64,000 nucleotides of DNA from CBDBND01 sp965262665 (GCA_965262665.1 CBDHFR010000004.1:3720001-3784000); one strand, 5' to 3'; shown: positions 16,585 to 26,399, counted from the first letter of the stretch. Numbers and translations: made by a program. Notes: a model not told the origin generated them from the sequence alone.

Positions 16585-18645
16585 CTATCGGCCTTCACGC
16601 CACCAGGTCAGCAGGGGCAGGGAGAGTAGGGCGAAAAGCGCCAGCCAAGCCGGCACCAATGGGATCTCGCGCACACCTTCAACCACATATTGATTGTTGG
16701 CCCGAAGCCCGATCCACGACTGACCGTAGGCAACGCGTTCCGGCGCCACTTGCCGAATGGTCGGTACGCCTCGGTCTTCTAACCAAAACACACCGCCCCC
16801 CGTCGCCTCCGCAATCGGTCTCAAACGTTTGTCGGTGGCAATGACGTCCTGGTTTTCAAGAGGATTGGCAGCGCCGACGGCAACCACTGTCGATAACAGT
16901 CCATCTTCTATACGGTACAATCCCTCGTCGGTGACCGGCACCCGAGCAATGAACCGTCCGGCGTCTGTATATTCAGGTTGGGCGGTCTGCTCGCCGCCGT
17001 CCGGCGCTTTAACAATGACCGGACGCACGGTTTTATCCAAGCTCTTGCGGACAATTTGCACCATGCCGTCCTCCACGGACGCGGTGATAGCATTCTCTTC
17101 TAGCTCCGGTTCCTTCATCAGCCAATGGGCTAACCGGCGCAGCATTTCCGCCTGTGGACCACCGCCGTCAAATCCTTTGCCCCAAAGCCAGATCGTATCG
17201 CTGAGCAACAACGCCACCCGTCCTTTGCCAACACGATCGAGCATCAACAAAGGCCGGTCAGATGCACCGCGCATGAGTTCCTGTCCGGCTGAAGCGGCAA
17301 CGTCTATATGGCGCAGCCAGCGGCCCCACGACGGTTCGGTTTCGCCGGGTAGGGACAGGGATGCCGTTACAGGGTGCCGTTTGCCCGTGTCGCTCAATTG
17401 GGGACGGAAGGGCTCGTTGAATACGACGCCGGTGGGTGCAGCCGGCAGCACATTTTGCAGTGGGCTGTCGAACAGGGAAAATGAATCCGCGTATTCCGGA
17501 CCGACCGATAACATCACCGCGCCGCCGTCCAGTACGTAACTCGCCACATTCATCATGAATTGAAACGGCACCAACCCCCGGCGGCTATAACGATCGAAAA
17601 TCACCAGATCAAAATCGTAAAGCTGTTCCTCGAACAGTTCCCGTATGGGGAAAGAGATCAAAGCCAGTTCATTCAGCGGCGTACCGTCGTCTTTTGACAA
17701 GGGCCGCAAAATAGTGAAGTGCACCAAATCCACATTGGGGTCAGACTTCAAAAGATTCCGCCACGCCCGTTCTCCCACATGCGGTTGCCCCGAGATCAAC
17801 AAAACGCGAAGCCGGTCGCGGATAGCGTTAACGGTCACAAGCGCGCGGTTATTCCGAGGTGAGATTTCCCCCTCGGCCTCGGCCACGTCCAATTCGAAAA
17901 CGTTGAGGCCGGGATGGTCCAGCGAAACGACCACGTCCAAGGATTCATCGGCCCGCATAATAAACGGCTGTGTTGCGCCACCGTCGGAGCGCAAATTGGC
18001 AGCGATTTGCCCCCCTTGCGGCAGTCCTGTGTCTTCAGCACTGACGCGAATGGTGACAGTTTTGTCGACGAGACCAAATTCAGGCGCTTCGAGCACAATC
18101 AATCGCCGATCCCGCTCTTCCCGTTGACCCGTCAAGAGCACATGCACCGGTGCCGCAATGCCTGATTGATTCGCCTCGGGAACGTCGTGCACCAATCCAT
18201 CGGTAACGAGAATGACACCCGCCAGGCGACGGCTCGGAACATCGGCAATGGCGTTGGAAACGGTTTCGAACAGACGCGTGCCGTCACTGCGTGAGCCCGC
18301 CGTCCGGGGTGTGAGACGAACCGTACGCACATCTACGGTGTCTAGGCGGTCTAGAGCTTCCTTAAGTTTCTCTTCCGTCTCGGCACTGCGCTGTGGCCGA
18401 TCGGCCAACTGTTGACTTAAGCTTTCGTCAAATACCACAACCGCGACATCATCAAGTGGGGCGCGGTTTTCGATCGTCGCTCGCGGATCAAGAACGGCTG
18501 CGGCCAAAATCAAAATAGCGATGGTACGCAATCCGGCAGCCCTAGTCCGCCTTATGAAGGCGTAGACCGCCAAAACCATGCCTATGCCAAGAACACCAAC
18601 GAGAACTGGTAATGGGACCAAAGATGAGAAGGTCATTCCGGTCAT
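16585..18645 (-). CDS. Large membrane protein of the MoxR/DUF4159 cluster (GATase-like and VWA-like periplasmic part)
   Basis: The 686-residue protein has two N-terminal helices (about 8-27 and 38-55), a long soluble part and a C-terminal helix before WWREGR. Early on, VAVVVFDESLSQQ and LAGVILVTDGLVHDVPEA resemble von Willebrand A-type metal-site strands. Later, LRVLLISGQPHVGERAWRNL and YVLDGGAVMLSVGPEYADS resemble class I amidotransferase-like folds found in such proteins. Its ATG overlaps the stop of the DUF4159 gene by 4 bases (ATGA), so they are co-translated. Function is uncharacterised; an envelope complex with the upstream genes is inferred. Confidence 0.7.
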   Translation of the reverse strand: MTGMTFSSLVPLPVLVGVLGIGMVLAVYAFIRRTRAAGLRTIAILILAAAVLDPRATIENRAPLDDVAVVVFDESLSQQLADRPQRSAETEEKLKEALDRLDTVDVRTVRLTPRTAGSRSDGTRLFETVSNAIADVPSRRLAGVILVTDGLVHDVPEANQSGIAAPVHVLLTGQREERDRRLIVLEAPEFGLVDKTVTIRVSAEDTGLPQGGQIAANLRSDGGATQPFIMRADESLDVVVSLDHPGLNVFELDVAEAEGEISPRNNRALVTVNAIRDRLRVLLISGQPHVGERAWRNLLKSDPNVDLVHFTILRPLSKDDGTPLNELALISFPIRELFEEQLYDFDLVIFDRYSRRGLVPFQFMMNVASYVLDGGAVMLSVGPEYADSFSLFDSPLQNVLPAAPTGVVFNEPFRPQLSDTGKRHPVTASLSLPGETEPSWGRWLRHIDVAASAGQELMRGASDRPLLMLDRVGKGRVALLLSDTIWLWGKGFDGGGPQAEMLRRLAHWLMKEPELEENAITASVEDGMVQIVRKSLDKTVRPVIVKAPDGGEQTAQPEYTDAGRFIARVPVTDEGLYRIEDGLLSTVVAVGAANPLENQDVIATDKRLRPIAEATGGGVFWLEDRGVPTIRQVAPERVAYGQSWIGLRANNQYVVEGVREIPLVPAWLALFALLSLPLLTWWREGR

Positions 18646-21398
18646 TGGGTCAACCGTTGCATGATCGCAGGCAGATGAACCTGATCAGCTTTGTAGTTTC
18701 CGGTTAGGGCGTACATGACCAAGTTCACGCCAAAGCGGTACGACCATTCACGCTGGCGCTCGCCACCCGGCACCACCGGATACAAGGGCAAGCCGCGTCC
18801 ATCCCTGGCCCATCCCGCAGCCCAGTCATGACTGCCGATAATGATGGACGACACGCCGTCGGTATTGATGGATCCCCGTTCTATGTAGACAGGTGCGCCC
18901 GTGTACCGGCCGGGAAGATCCTGCAACAAGTAGAAACTACGTCTCAGCACATGGCTTTCGGGCACTTGCACCAACGGCGGTACATTGAGACGCATGAGAA
19001 TGCCATTGAGCGCCTGACTTACCTGTTGACCCTGATCGGAATCATTGGCGCCCACCTGATTGGGTGCGTCGAAGACGATCATTCCGCCGCGGCCTAGATA
19101 GTCATTGATCCGTTGCGCACCTGTTGCCGATGGCGGTGCTTGTTCAGAGGTGATGCGCCAATAGACGACCGGGTAAGGAAATAAATCGTCAGACTCCGGA
19201 TTAACTTCTGCCGGTGTTCCCATTTCTGCAGACGTTCTTGCCGCCAATACCTGGGTGAGCGTGGCTAAGCCCTGAGCTGACAACTGATCAACAGCCTGCC
19301 GTCCGGTGCGGACATAGGCGAGACGGGTTTCGAGCACTGCATCTGAGGTCTGCGGGTCGATATCGCTGTTTTGACTGTGCGCAGATTGAGGTGCCAATGT
19401 CAGCATCAACAAAATGGCAACAACTGCTGTTGTTCCCTCTCGCAGGGGAAACGTGGCAGGAAACAATCCACGTAGGTGAAGAGAAATGACGAAATCGACT
19501 ACGAACAGAATAAGCGCAGCCAAAAGAAGCCAAGGTTTCAATGTGCGTTCCGTTCCCACCGACTCGTAACCCGTAACTGTCACATCACCGGGCCAGTCAG
19601 CTTGCGCTTCAATGGGTCCGATCGCCGGACCCAAGTTGATGGCAATCCGCGTTTCGTTGGTACCGTAGTATCCTGGTGGATGAGTAGGTCCAAGGTTAGG
19701 ATCGTTTATTTCATTCCTATTGAACGCCAATACGGACGGTGATGGCACAACCAATTGACCCATGCCGTTCAACACTTCTCGGGCCGGCAAGCTATTCGGC
19801 ATCGATGAAGAGGCTTCATTGACGCCACGACTTAAATCAAGAATACGCCGCAACATATCGACCATGACACCCGATATCGGCAAGGATGACCATTCCGGTG
19901 TCGCAGTGACATGAAACAGGATGACCCACCCCTGGCCCTTTTGTTCCGCTGTCACGAGTGGTGTTCCATCGTCAAGGCGTGCCCAGGTTCGTTGCGTCAA
20001 GCCCGGGGAGGGCTCTGCCAAAACCTGCGTTGATACCAAAACATCGTCAGGCACCGATAAACCTGCAAACGGGCCGGTCTCAGGAAAAGAAGCCATACCA
20101 ACGGGCTCAGTCCAGGACATCGTGCCGCCAAACGTTCGTCCGCCGCCACGCAACCGAACAGGCAACAAGGAATCGATATTGCCGTCCAAGGCTGGGCCTG
20201 CAAAACGGACAAGAACACCGCCCTGCTGAAGCCAGGGCTCTAGGACCGCCGTATCTGGCTCTGACACCCGGCTGCCACTGGCCAGGATGATCAATGCCAA
20301 TTCCCGCGACAGGAGGCTTGATATGGTTCCGGTTCTAATTTTAGCGTAAGGCAATAGAGCTTGGGTGGAATAGTAACCGTCTTCTAACAGAGGTGTGATA
20401 ATGCCGTCTGGATTATCAGAAACGATGCCAACCGGTCTGCGAGTCCACCGGTCGTCGAGAAGAAATACGCCTGCGGCCCCACCTTCATTTTCAACACTCA
20501 GTTGGGCCATCCGGTTGCCCAATTCTGTCGGCACGACAAAACGAGCAGTCGCAACACTATTATCGCTTTCAAAATTGGCTTCGGCACGGGCGATTATGCG
20601 ACCGGCCTGATCGAGCGCTACGACAGCGGTTGTGGTCGGGTCGAGGGCACGTGATGCTGGGCGACGTACGGTAACCTCTACAATGTTCTCATTGGCGTCT
20701 GGCATGCGGTCAGCAGGACCAAGGACAAACGGGCCTGGCCGGACATTACTAGCCAAAATGGTCAAACGCCCTAGCCTTTTAAGGCGCGTGACAATGTCTT
20801 CATCGGCATCGGAAGCGATACCGTCGGTCAACCACATGGCTTCCATAGGAGGCCGCAGGTTTGCCTGGTCAAGTCTTTCAATGACATCCTTGCGGTCCGT
20901 CGACCACGGTTTCGCTTCAAGACCACGCGCCGCAGCAAGAGCTGCATTTGCCGGACCGAAAGACAAGGCTGGTGATGGGCCGTCTTCGTCAGGAGAGGTG
21001 GTGATAAGCATCACCGGTCGCCCATCGCGCACGGCACCTTCCAAAAGTCGCACCAGCGCCGTTCGTCGTGCCGTCCATTGGGTCGCCGCCGCCCACCCGT
21101 TGTCGACGACAACAACCAATGGGCTGTCCCGCGTGCTCTGGCGAAGATTGAGCACGGGGTCAGCCAGGGCAACAATGATGAGGCCTATGCAGGACAGCCG
21201 CAGGAGCATCAACCACCACGGCGTCCGCGCGGACGATTTTTCCGCTGATGACAATCCAAATAACAATCGAATAGCAGGAAAGGCCAACAGGCGTGCCGCC
21301 GGCGGAGTCACGCGCAACAGCAACCACACCAAGGGCAAAACTGCTAATGTTGTCAGCACCCAGGGAAATGTGAACGAGATTGCCCCCAAGCTCACCAT
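18642..21398 (-). CDS. DUF4159 protein with BatA-like N-terminal membrane region
   Basis: The 918-residue protein starts with a BatA-type two-helix region (FTFPWVLTTLAVLPLVWLLL; then a second helix WWLMLLRLSCIGLIIVALAD). A long VWA/GATase-like part follows, then a helix (LKPWLLLAALILFVVDFVIS). The C-terminal DUF4159 domain of about 230 residues runs from LETRLAYVRTGRQAVDQLSA to the end, with YLGRGGMIVFDAPNQ in its core. The ATG at 21398 overlaps the DUF58 stop by 7 bases; the earlier ATG at 21416 would overlap more. Known from alphaproteobacteria in a fixed moxR-DUF58-DUF4159 order; role unproven. Confidence 0.8.
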   Translation of the reverse strand: MVSLGAISFTFPWVLTTLAVLPLVWLLLRVTPPAARLLAFPAIRLLFGLSSAEKSSARTPWWLMLLRLSCIGLIIVALADPVLNLRQSTRDSPLVVVVDNGWAAATQWTARRTALVRLLEGAVRDGRPVMLITTSPDEDGPSPALSFGPANAALAAARGLEAKPWSTDRKDVIERLDQANLRPPMEAMWLTDGIASDADEDIVTRLKRLGRLTILASNVRPGPFVLGPADRMPDANENIVEVTVRRPASRALDPTTTAVVALDQAGRIIARAEANFESDNSVATARFVVPTELGNRMAQLSVENEGGAAGVFLLDDRWTRRPVGIVSDNPDGIITPLLEDGYYSTQALLPYAKIRTGTISSLLSRELALIILASGSRVSEPDTAVLEPWLQQGGVLVRFAGPALDGNIDSLLPVRLRGGGRTFGGTMSWTEPVGMASFPETGPFAGLSVPDDVLVSTQVLAEPSPGLTQRTWARLDDGTPLVTAEQKGQGWVILFHVTATPEWSSLPISGVMVDMLRRILDLSRGVNEASSSMPNSLPAREVLNGMGQLVVPSPSVLAFNRNEINDPNLGPTHPPGYYGTNETRIAINLGPAIGPIEAQADWPGDVTVTGYESVGTERTLKPWLLLAALILFVVDFVISLHLRGLFPATFPLREGTTAVVAILLMLTLAPQSAHSQNSDIDPQTSDAVLETRLAYVRTGRQAVDQLSAQGLATLTQVLAARTSAEMGTPAEVNPESDDLFPYPVVYWRITSEQAPPSATGAQRINDYLGRGGMIVFDAPNQVGANDSDQGQQVSQALNGILMRLNVPPLVQVPESHVLRRSFYLLQDLPGRYTGAPVYIERGSINTDGVSSIIIGSHDWAAGWARDGRGLPLYPVVPGGERQREWSYRFGVNLVMYALTGNYKADQVHLPAIMQRLTQ

Positions 21399-22279
21399 GG
21401 CTGTTCCGCCATGCACATGTGGAGGGACACGAGGGCCGTATGAGGTGGCCGGTCGGTATGATGAACGCTAAATGTCCATCCCATTCGATTGGCCAGTTCC
21501 GATAATCGGGCTCTGTGTTCGCTTAACCGTTGCAAGTAATCGGTCCGCACGTCCTCAGTACGCTCGATGAGAAGGTTGCCCTCATCTTCCAAACCTTGGA
21601 AGCGAATGCGGCCGCGGTAAGGCAGGTTTTCTTCTGCCGGATCGAGAATTTGCAACAGGTGTCCGCGCGCTGCCTGGCCAGCGTAGCTAGACAAGACTGA
21701 CTCGACGGTTTCAATCGGAAAAAGGAAGTCGCTCAAGAAAACCACAGTGGCATGACGAGGCAGGGAAACCGGCACTTGAGGCACTGCGGATTCTTCGGAG
21801 TCCACAATGGATCGCTGGAGATTATGCGCCATCTGAATGAGGGCCAGGCGGCCGGAGCCAGCGCCAATATCTGAGCCCAGCAGTTGAACGCGTTCTCCGC
21901 TTTGCAGCAGCAACGATGCCAAACCCAAACCGATTACAGCGGCCCGCTCCGATTTGGCTGGCAGTTTTTTCGACGACCGGAAACCCATTGACGGAGAGCA
22001 GTCACACCATAGTCCGGCTGTTTGGGCTGCGTCCCATTCCCGTTCGCGCACATAGACCGGGCCGAACTTGGCTGACTGGCGCCAATCGATGGTGTGGGCG
22101 GGATCGCTCTGATTGTATTGACGGAACTGCCAAAACGTATCTCCGGGACCCGCCCGTCTCCGGCCGTGACTGCCCAAAGACACAGTGGCGGCCACTCTGT
22201 TTGCGTCGATCAACAGCGGCGGCAGTGTCGAAGCTGCCTGTTCGGCGTTGTGCTGAAGAACCTGTGCGGGGGTTGTCAT
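21392..22279 (-). CDS. DUF58 domain protein
   Basis: The 295-residue cytoplasmic protein has the DUF58 hallmark GSHGRRRAGPGDTFWQFRQY followed by DPAHTIDWRQSAK and VREREWDAA. A VWA-like fold follows (GLWCDCSPSMGF; VVFLSDFLFP). DUF58 proteins accompany MoxR-type AAA+ ATPases and are thought to link the ATPase to VWA-domain membrane partners. It lies 16 bases after moxR and overlaps the DUF4159 gene. The ATG at 22279 is preferred because the frame upstream of it falls in the moxR end. Confidence 0.85.
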   Translation of the reverse strand: MTTPAQVLQHNAEQAASTLPPLLIDANRVAATVSLGSHGRRRAGPGDTFWQFRQYNQSDPAHTIDWRQSAKFGPVYVREREWDAAQTAGLWCDCSPSMGFRSSKKLPAKSERAAVIGLGLASLLLQSGERVQLLGSDIGAGSGRLALIQMAHNLQRSIVDSEESAVPQVPVSLPRHATVVFLSDFLFPIETVESVLSSYAGQAARGHLLQILDPAEENLPYRGRIRFQGLEDEGNLLIERTEDVRTDYLQRLSEHRARLSELANRMGWTFSVHHTDRPPHTALVSLHMCMAEQPW

Positions 22280-22295
22280 GCGATGTGACTGACGC

Positions 22296-23330
22296 TCAGT
22301 TCTTATCGGCAACTTGACTGAGCCGGTCGATGACATCGTAGAGGCTGCGTCCATCAGCACGGGCTGTAAAACTAAGGGCCATACGATGTTGCAGCACTGG
22401 CCGGGCCAGTGCCAAAACATCGTCCACAGACGGAGCAAAGCGGCCATCAAGGAGCGCGCGGGCCCGCACGGACAACATGAGCGCTTGACTGGCACGTGGG
22501 CCTGGACCCCAGGCCACCCAATCCCGCACCTCGTCAATGTCACTGGATTCAGGCCGGCCGGCGCGGACAAGTTTCAATATGGCGTCAATCACACTGTCAC
22601 CGACCGGAATTTGTCGTACCAAGGATTGGGCATCCATCAGTTCGCTGGCGGTCATGACCGAGGTTGGTTTCGCTTCTTTGGCACCGGTGGTGGCAATGAT
22701 GATTTGTCGCTCGGCTTCGTCTTCGGGATAGGAAATGTCCACCTGCAAAAGGAAGCGATCCAATTGAGCTTCGGGCAGAGGGTAGGTGCCTTCTTGTTCG
22801 ATGGGATTCTGGGTGGCGAGAACATGAAAGGGCTGCGGCAGATCGTGGTACTGACCCGCAATTGAAACCCGATGTTCTTGCATCGCCTGCAACAAAGCGG
22901 ATTGCGTACGCGGACTGGCCCGGTTGATTTCGTCGGCCATGAGCAGTTGGCAAAACACAGGGCCGCGAACGAAACGGAAAAACCGTTTGCCATCTTCGGA
23001 TTCTTCTAGAATTTCAGATCCCAGAATATCGGCAGGCATCAGGTCAGGCGTGAACTGTACCCGCTTGTCTTCTAAGCCAAGGACCGTTCCCAAAGTTTGA
23101 ACTAGCTTTGTTTTGGCCAATCCCGGCACGCCGATCAACAGCAGGTGCCCCCCAGCAAGGAGGGTAATCAGGCTTTCCTCGACAACTCGGCTTTGGCCAA
23201 GAATTATCTTTTCAATCGCAGCCTTGGCCTTGGCCATTTGTTCGCTGACGCGCTCAACATCGTCAACTGAGACGGCACCGTCCGTCCCTTGACCCTCTCC
23301 GGACGGGGATTGTGTTATCGTATCGCTCAC
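22296..23330 (-). CDS. MoxR-family AAA+ ATPase
   Basis: The 344-residue protein has Walker A (LLIGVPGLAKTKLVQ), Walker B (LLMADEINRASPRTQSALL) and the sensor 1 segment FHVLATQNPIEQEGTYPLPE typical of MoxR. It starts with GTG at 23330. MoxR ATPases act as chaperones that activate metalloenzymes or assemble envelope proteins. It is the first gene of the leftward moxR-DUF58-DUF4159-membrane protein operon. It is divergent from the DUF1285 gene with only 44 bases between the start codons, so the two promoters must overlap or share that space. Confidence 0.9.
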   Translation of the reverse strand: MSDTITQSPSGEGQGTDGAVSVDDVERVSEQMAKAKAAIEKIILGQSRVVEESLITLLAGGHLLLIGVPGLAKTKLVQTLGTVLGLEDKRVQFTPDLMPADILGSEILEESEDGKRFFRFVRGPVFCQLLMADEINRASPRTQSALLQAMQEHRVSIAGQYHDLPQPFHVLATQNPIEQEGTYPLPEAQLDRFLLQVDISYPEDEAERQIIIATTGAKEAKPTSVMTASELMDAQSLVRQIPVGDSVIDAILKLVRAGRPESSDIDEVRDWVAWGPGPRASQALMLSVRARALLDGRFAPSVDDVLALARPVLQHRMALSFTARADGRSLYDVIDRLSQVADKN

Positions 23331-23374
23331 CTAAATGGCTCCAATTTAAGGGTTTTCCATGCTTGAGAGAGAGT

Positions 23375-23950
23375 ATGACGGTTCCAGAGGGTAAGTTAGA
23401 AGCAGATTTTTCCCTAAAGGCGCTCACAACTCTGCGCGCATCCGGTGACCGGGCGGGTGAAGAGGAGAATTGCGGCGATTTCGGTATTCGCATCGATCAC
23501 CATGGGACCTGGTACTACCGGGGCTCCCCCATCGGCCGCAAGCCCATGGTCAAACTGTTCGCCACCGTTCTCAACCGCCACGATGATGGCAGTTATTGGC
23601 TCACCACACCGGTGGAAAACGGGCGCATCGAGGTTGAAGATGTGCCTTTTGTCGCCGTTGAACTGATTCAGGCGGGGCGGGGCCAAAATCAGGCTATTGA
23701 TTTCAGGACCAACCTTGATGCCATCGTGCCCTTGGACGCAAATCATCCTCTGAGGATCGACATTCATCCGGAAACCGGTGAACCAGCACCTTACATTTCT
23801 GTCCATAAAGGCATGGAGGCCCGTCTGGCCCGATCCGTGTTTTATCATCTGGTTGAGATTGGCGAGGATGGGGTTGACGAAAATGCACCGCACTTCGGGG
23901 TCTGGAGCCGGGGCTGTTTCTATCGTCTGGGGGAAAGCGACCAATCGTGA
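23375..23950 (+). CDS. DUF1285 family protein
   Basis: The 191-residue cytoplasmic protein has the DUF1285 pattern: IRIDHHGTWYYRGSPIGRKP near residue 35, VKLFATVLNRHDDGSYWLTT and, near the end, HFGVWSRGCFYRLGE. The start at 23375 follows a GAGAGAGAG purine run. The family is of unknown function and in alphaproteobacteria commonly precedes a Nudix hydrolase and the CCA enzyme, as here. The next gene's GTG overlaps its TGA by 3 bases. Confidence 0.85.
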   Translation: MTVPEGKLEADFSLKALTTLRASGDRAGEEENCGDFGIRIDHHGTWYYRGSPIGRKPMVKLFATVLNRHDDGSYWLTTPVENGRIEVEDVPFVAVELIQAGRGQNQAIDFRTNLDAIVPLDANHPLRIDIHPETGEPAPYISVHKGMEARLARSVFYHLVEIGEDGVDENAPHFGVWSRGCFYRLGESDQS

Positions 23951-24654
23951 CCAACGGCGCTGCACGAGATTTCACCGTCGCGGATATACGGGTTCGGCTC
24001 AGTAGGGATCGCGCTCCCCAAGATCGTGGCGACGTTTTCACCGGCCGCTCGCTGTTTGCAGAGGAAGATCTCGTTGAGTTCGTCGATCGGAGTTATGGGC
24101 CAATACCGTCGAGTGGAATTCCCTATGACCGTGGTGCCGGTGCTCCCGGTGCGGCAGTTAAGCGCACTCCCGCTGGCGTTCTGGTGCCGCTCATCGTGCG
24201 TGAACAAGAACTAACGGTATTGTTGACCAGACGCACCGAAGGTCTCGACAAGCATGCCGGCCAAGTGGCGTTTCCCGGTGGTAGAGTTGATGCAGGCGAT
24301 AACGGGGCAATTGAGGCCGCTCTGAGAGAAGCACACGAAGAAGTAGGTATTCCGCCGAACTCGGTTGAGGTTCTCGGCTGTCTTGATCCGTACCTCACCA
24401 TTACCGGGTTCGATGTCTTACCGGTTGTCGGATTGGTAACGCCGCCCGATAAATTCGTACCTGAACCCACGGAAGTGGCGGCTATCTTTGAAGTTCCGCT
24501 CCATTTTCTCCTAAATCCGGCCAATCATCAGAAGGTCCGACGCAAAGTGAACGGAATGGATCGTGCGTACTACGCAATGCCCTACGAATCGTATTATATT
24601 TGGGGTGCGACTGCAGGCATGATCATCAATCTTTATGAGGTGTTGAGCAGCTGA
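23947..24654 (+). CDS. Nudix hydrolase, CoA-pyrophosphatase-like
   Basis: The 235-residue protein contains a clean Nudix box, GGRVDAGDNGAIEAALREAH followed by EEVGI (about residues 117-141), which binds the metal and pyrophosphate. The preceding VPLIVREQELTVLLTRRTEG is typical of the CoA diphosphatase (NudL/YeaB) group. Expected reaction: hydrolysis of a nucleoside-diphosphate-linked compound such as CoA. The start is GTG overlapping the upstream TGA, and the stop overlaps the next start (ATG at 24654), so DUF1285-Nudix-DUF6111 are translationally coupled. Confidence 0.85.
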   Translation: MTNGAARDFTVADIRVRLSRDRAPQDRGDVFTGRSLFAEEDLVEFVDRSYGPIPSSGIPYDRGAGAPGAAVKRTPAGVLVPLIVREQELTVLLTRRTEGLDKHAGQVAFPGGRVDAGDNGAIEAALREAHEEVGIPPNSVEVLGCLDPYLTITGFDVLPVVGLVTPPDKFVPEPTEVAAIFEVPLHFLLNPANHQKVRRKVNGMDRAYYAMPYESYYIWGATAGMIINLYEVLSS

Positions 24655-24932
24655 TGGTTCGAGTGTTCTTCACATATTTGGTGCCATTCTTGCTGCCTTT
24701 GGTAGCGTACATGACCTGGGCATGGTACCGGACAGCTTACGTTAAAAAGCATGGCGGGGACGCACCAGCTATCGAAAATGGTCCGTGGCCATGGTTGCTG
24801 TTGGCCGGTGCTGTTCTGACTTTGGGAATAATGGGAACCACTGCCTTGATTAGAGGCGGCGATCCAGACTCAACTTACGTACCACCCCGTTATGAGGATG
24901 GGCAGATCGTACCCAGCCGTTTGGAAGACTAA
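24654..24932 (+). CDS. DUF6111-like small membrane protein
   Basis: The 92-residue protein has a helix at about 4-25 (TYLVPFLLPLVAYMTWAWY) and another at about 45-65 (WPWLLLAGAVLTLGIMGTTA), ending in a charged tail YVPPRYEDGQIVPSRLED. Its length, Pro-rich tail and place between the Nudix and CCA genes fit DUF6111, a family of unknown function in Rhodospirillales. The ATG overlaps the stop of the Nudix gene. Confidence 0.7.
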   Translation: MVRVFFTYLVPFLLPLVAYMTWAWYRTAYVKKHGGDAPAIENGPWPWLLLAGAVLTLGIMGTTALIRGGDPDSTYVPPRYEDGQIVPSRLED

Positions 24933-24939
24933 TCCCTCG

Positions 24940-26187
24940 GTGACAGATTTTGAGAAAGCGAAGCTTGTCCCCACCTCCTGGATGAAAGCGCCGGATCTTG
25001 AAGCTGTAATTTCTGCTTTGGGATATCCCAATGTGGACGTGCGTTTTGTCGGTGGTTGCGTGCGCGACGCCATCCTTGACCACCCAGTTAAAGACATAGA
25101 CCTTGCAACACCGGATTTACCAGAGACTGTCACCGAAAAACTAACAGCAGCGGGACTCAGGGCCGTTCCGACAGGGGTGGATCACGGCACAGTCACGGCG
25201 GTATCCGGCGGCCGCGGATTTCAAGTCACGACATTGCGCCGGGATACGACGTGCGACGGCCGCCATGCCGCAGTTGAATTTACAACCGATTGGGAGGAGG
25301 ACGCGTCGCGCAGGGATTTTACCATGAACGCAATGTCAGCCCGGCCCGACGGGACTGTCTTTGACTTCTTTAATGGAACAGAGGACGCCCGCGCTGGCAT
25401 TATTCAGTTCGTCGGTAATTCACGCGATCGCATTCAAGAAGACTATCTGCGTATTCTTCGCTACTTCCGCTTTCTCGCCCACTACGGCAAACAGGATCCG
25501 GACCAAGCAATCCTCGCCGCCTGTCATCACCTGCGTGCCGGGTTGGAAGATTTATCGGTAGACCGGGTGCGCGATGAGCTCATCAAACTCCTCGGCGCCG
25601 AAGATCCTGTTATGGCAATCGATGCCATGGTGCAGGCCGGGATCCTCTCAAAGGTGCTGCCCGAAGCAGGTCCCTATGCAGCACTCTCTAATCTCATCCA
25701 TATTGAACAAGATGTGAGTGATGTTGCAGACGAAGGGTGCTGGCGGCGGCGATTTGTCTGTTTGTTGTCTTCGGATTCAGACGGTGTTGAGGCCGCGATC
25801 AAGCGCCTCAGATTTTCCAACGAGGACAACCGAATTATCGCCGCTCTTATACGGCTGTCCCAGGACGCAGAGAACGCTTTCGCTCAACCGCAGCGCCACC
25901 GCTTTCTCTATACCTCTCAAAACGACAACGCGGGAGATGTTGTTCTGATCGCCTGGGCCCGGGATACCGAGGAAAAAAAGAAGGACTGGCGAACGTTGTA
26001 TGACGCCGCAAAGTCATGGACACCGGTCACGTTTCCTCTGAGCGGAACGGGCGTTCAAACGCTTGGCGTGCCACAAGGTCCCCAGATCGGCGAGCTCCTG
26101 GCCCGGCTGGAAGACGAATGGATCGAGAGCGGATTTACAGCCACGAAGGAAGATCTCCACCACAGACTCAAATCTCACCTGTCTTAA
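24940..26187 (+). CDS. cca: CCA tRNA nucleotidyltransferase / poly(A) polymerase family protein
   Basis: The 415-residue protein has the nucleotidyltransferase core: VRFVGGCVRDAIL, the DIDLATPD metal-binding pair, and EDASRRDFTMNAMSARPDG. RIQEDYLRILRYFRFLAHYG and DRVRDELIKLL mark the neck and body helices. It adds or repairs the 3' CCA of tRNA. The start chosen is GTG at 24940, 7 bases after the DUF6111 stop and behind a GGAAG run; an ATG at 24982 is an alternative. It ends the four-gene rightward set. Confidence 0.85.
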   Translation: MTDFEKAKLVPTSWMKAPDLEAVISALGYPNVDVRFVGGCVRDAILDHPVKDIDLATPDLPETVTEKLTAAGLRAVPTGVDHGTVTAVSGGRGFQVTTLRRDTTCDGRHAAVEFTTDWEEDASRRDFTMNAMSARPDGTVFDFFNGTEDARAGIIQFVGNSRDRIQEDYLRILRYFRFLAHYGKQDPDQAILAACHHLRAGLEDLSVDRVRDELIKLLGAEDPVMAIDAMVQAGILSKVLPEAGPYAALSNLIHIEQDVSDVADEGCWRRRFVCLLSSDSDGVEAAIKRLRFSNEDNRIIAALIRLSQDAENAFAQPQRHRFLYTSQNDNAGDVVLIAWARDTEEKKKDWRTLYDAAKSWTPVTFPLSGTGVQTLGVPQGPQIGELLARLEDEWIESGFTATKEDLHHRLKSHLS

Positions 26188-26232
26188 GAATATCCGCTGT
26201 GGCCTCTATTCAAAGAAAAGCCCCGCCCTGGA

Positions 26233-26256
26233 CAACGACGGAGCCAACGACGGAGC
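26233..26256. repeat. Two tandem 12-bp direct repeats
   Basis: The unit CAACGACGGAGC occurs twice back to back in the 212-base gap between the convergent cca and trmL genes. A GC-rich inverted pair around it (CCCCG near 26221, CGGGG near 26268) could fold with the repeats in the loop. It might form a termination structure for the convergent genes, but no clear T-run is visible. Confidence 0.5.
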
Positions 26257-26399
26257 ACAGTCTTAGACGGGGAGGGGATCCTGTGTCTTCGAACTGCTTG
26301 CTGTGGCGGTTATAGAACTTTCAAGCTTACACCAGCATTGCAGCCATATTACGCGGTTGTCATGTGGAGCGCTTATGGGGCTGGCGCTACCGCGTCTGA

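Noticed and set aside
26188..26399. GC-rich gap between cca and trmL considered as an RNA gene
   Set aside because: The inverted pairs are short and broken by a tandem repeat; no tRNA or known small-RNA pattern could be completed.
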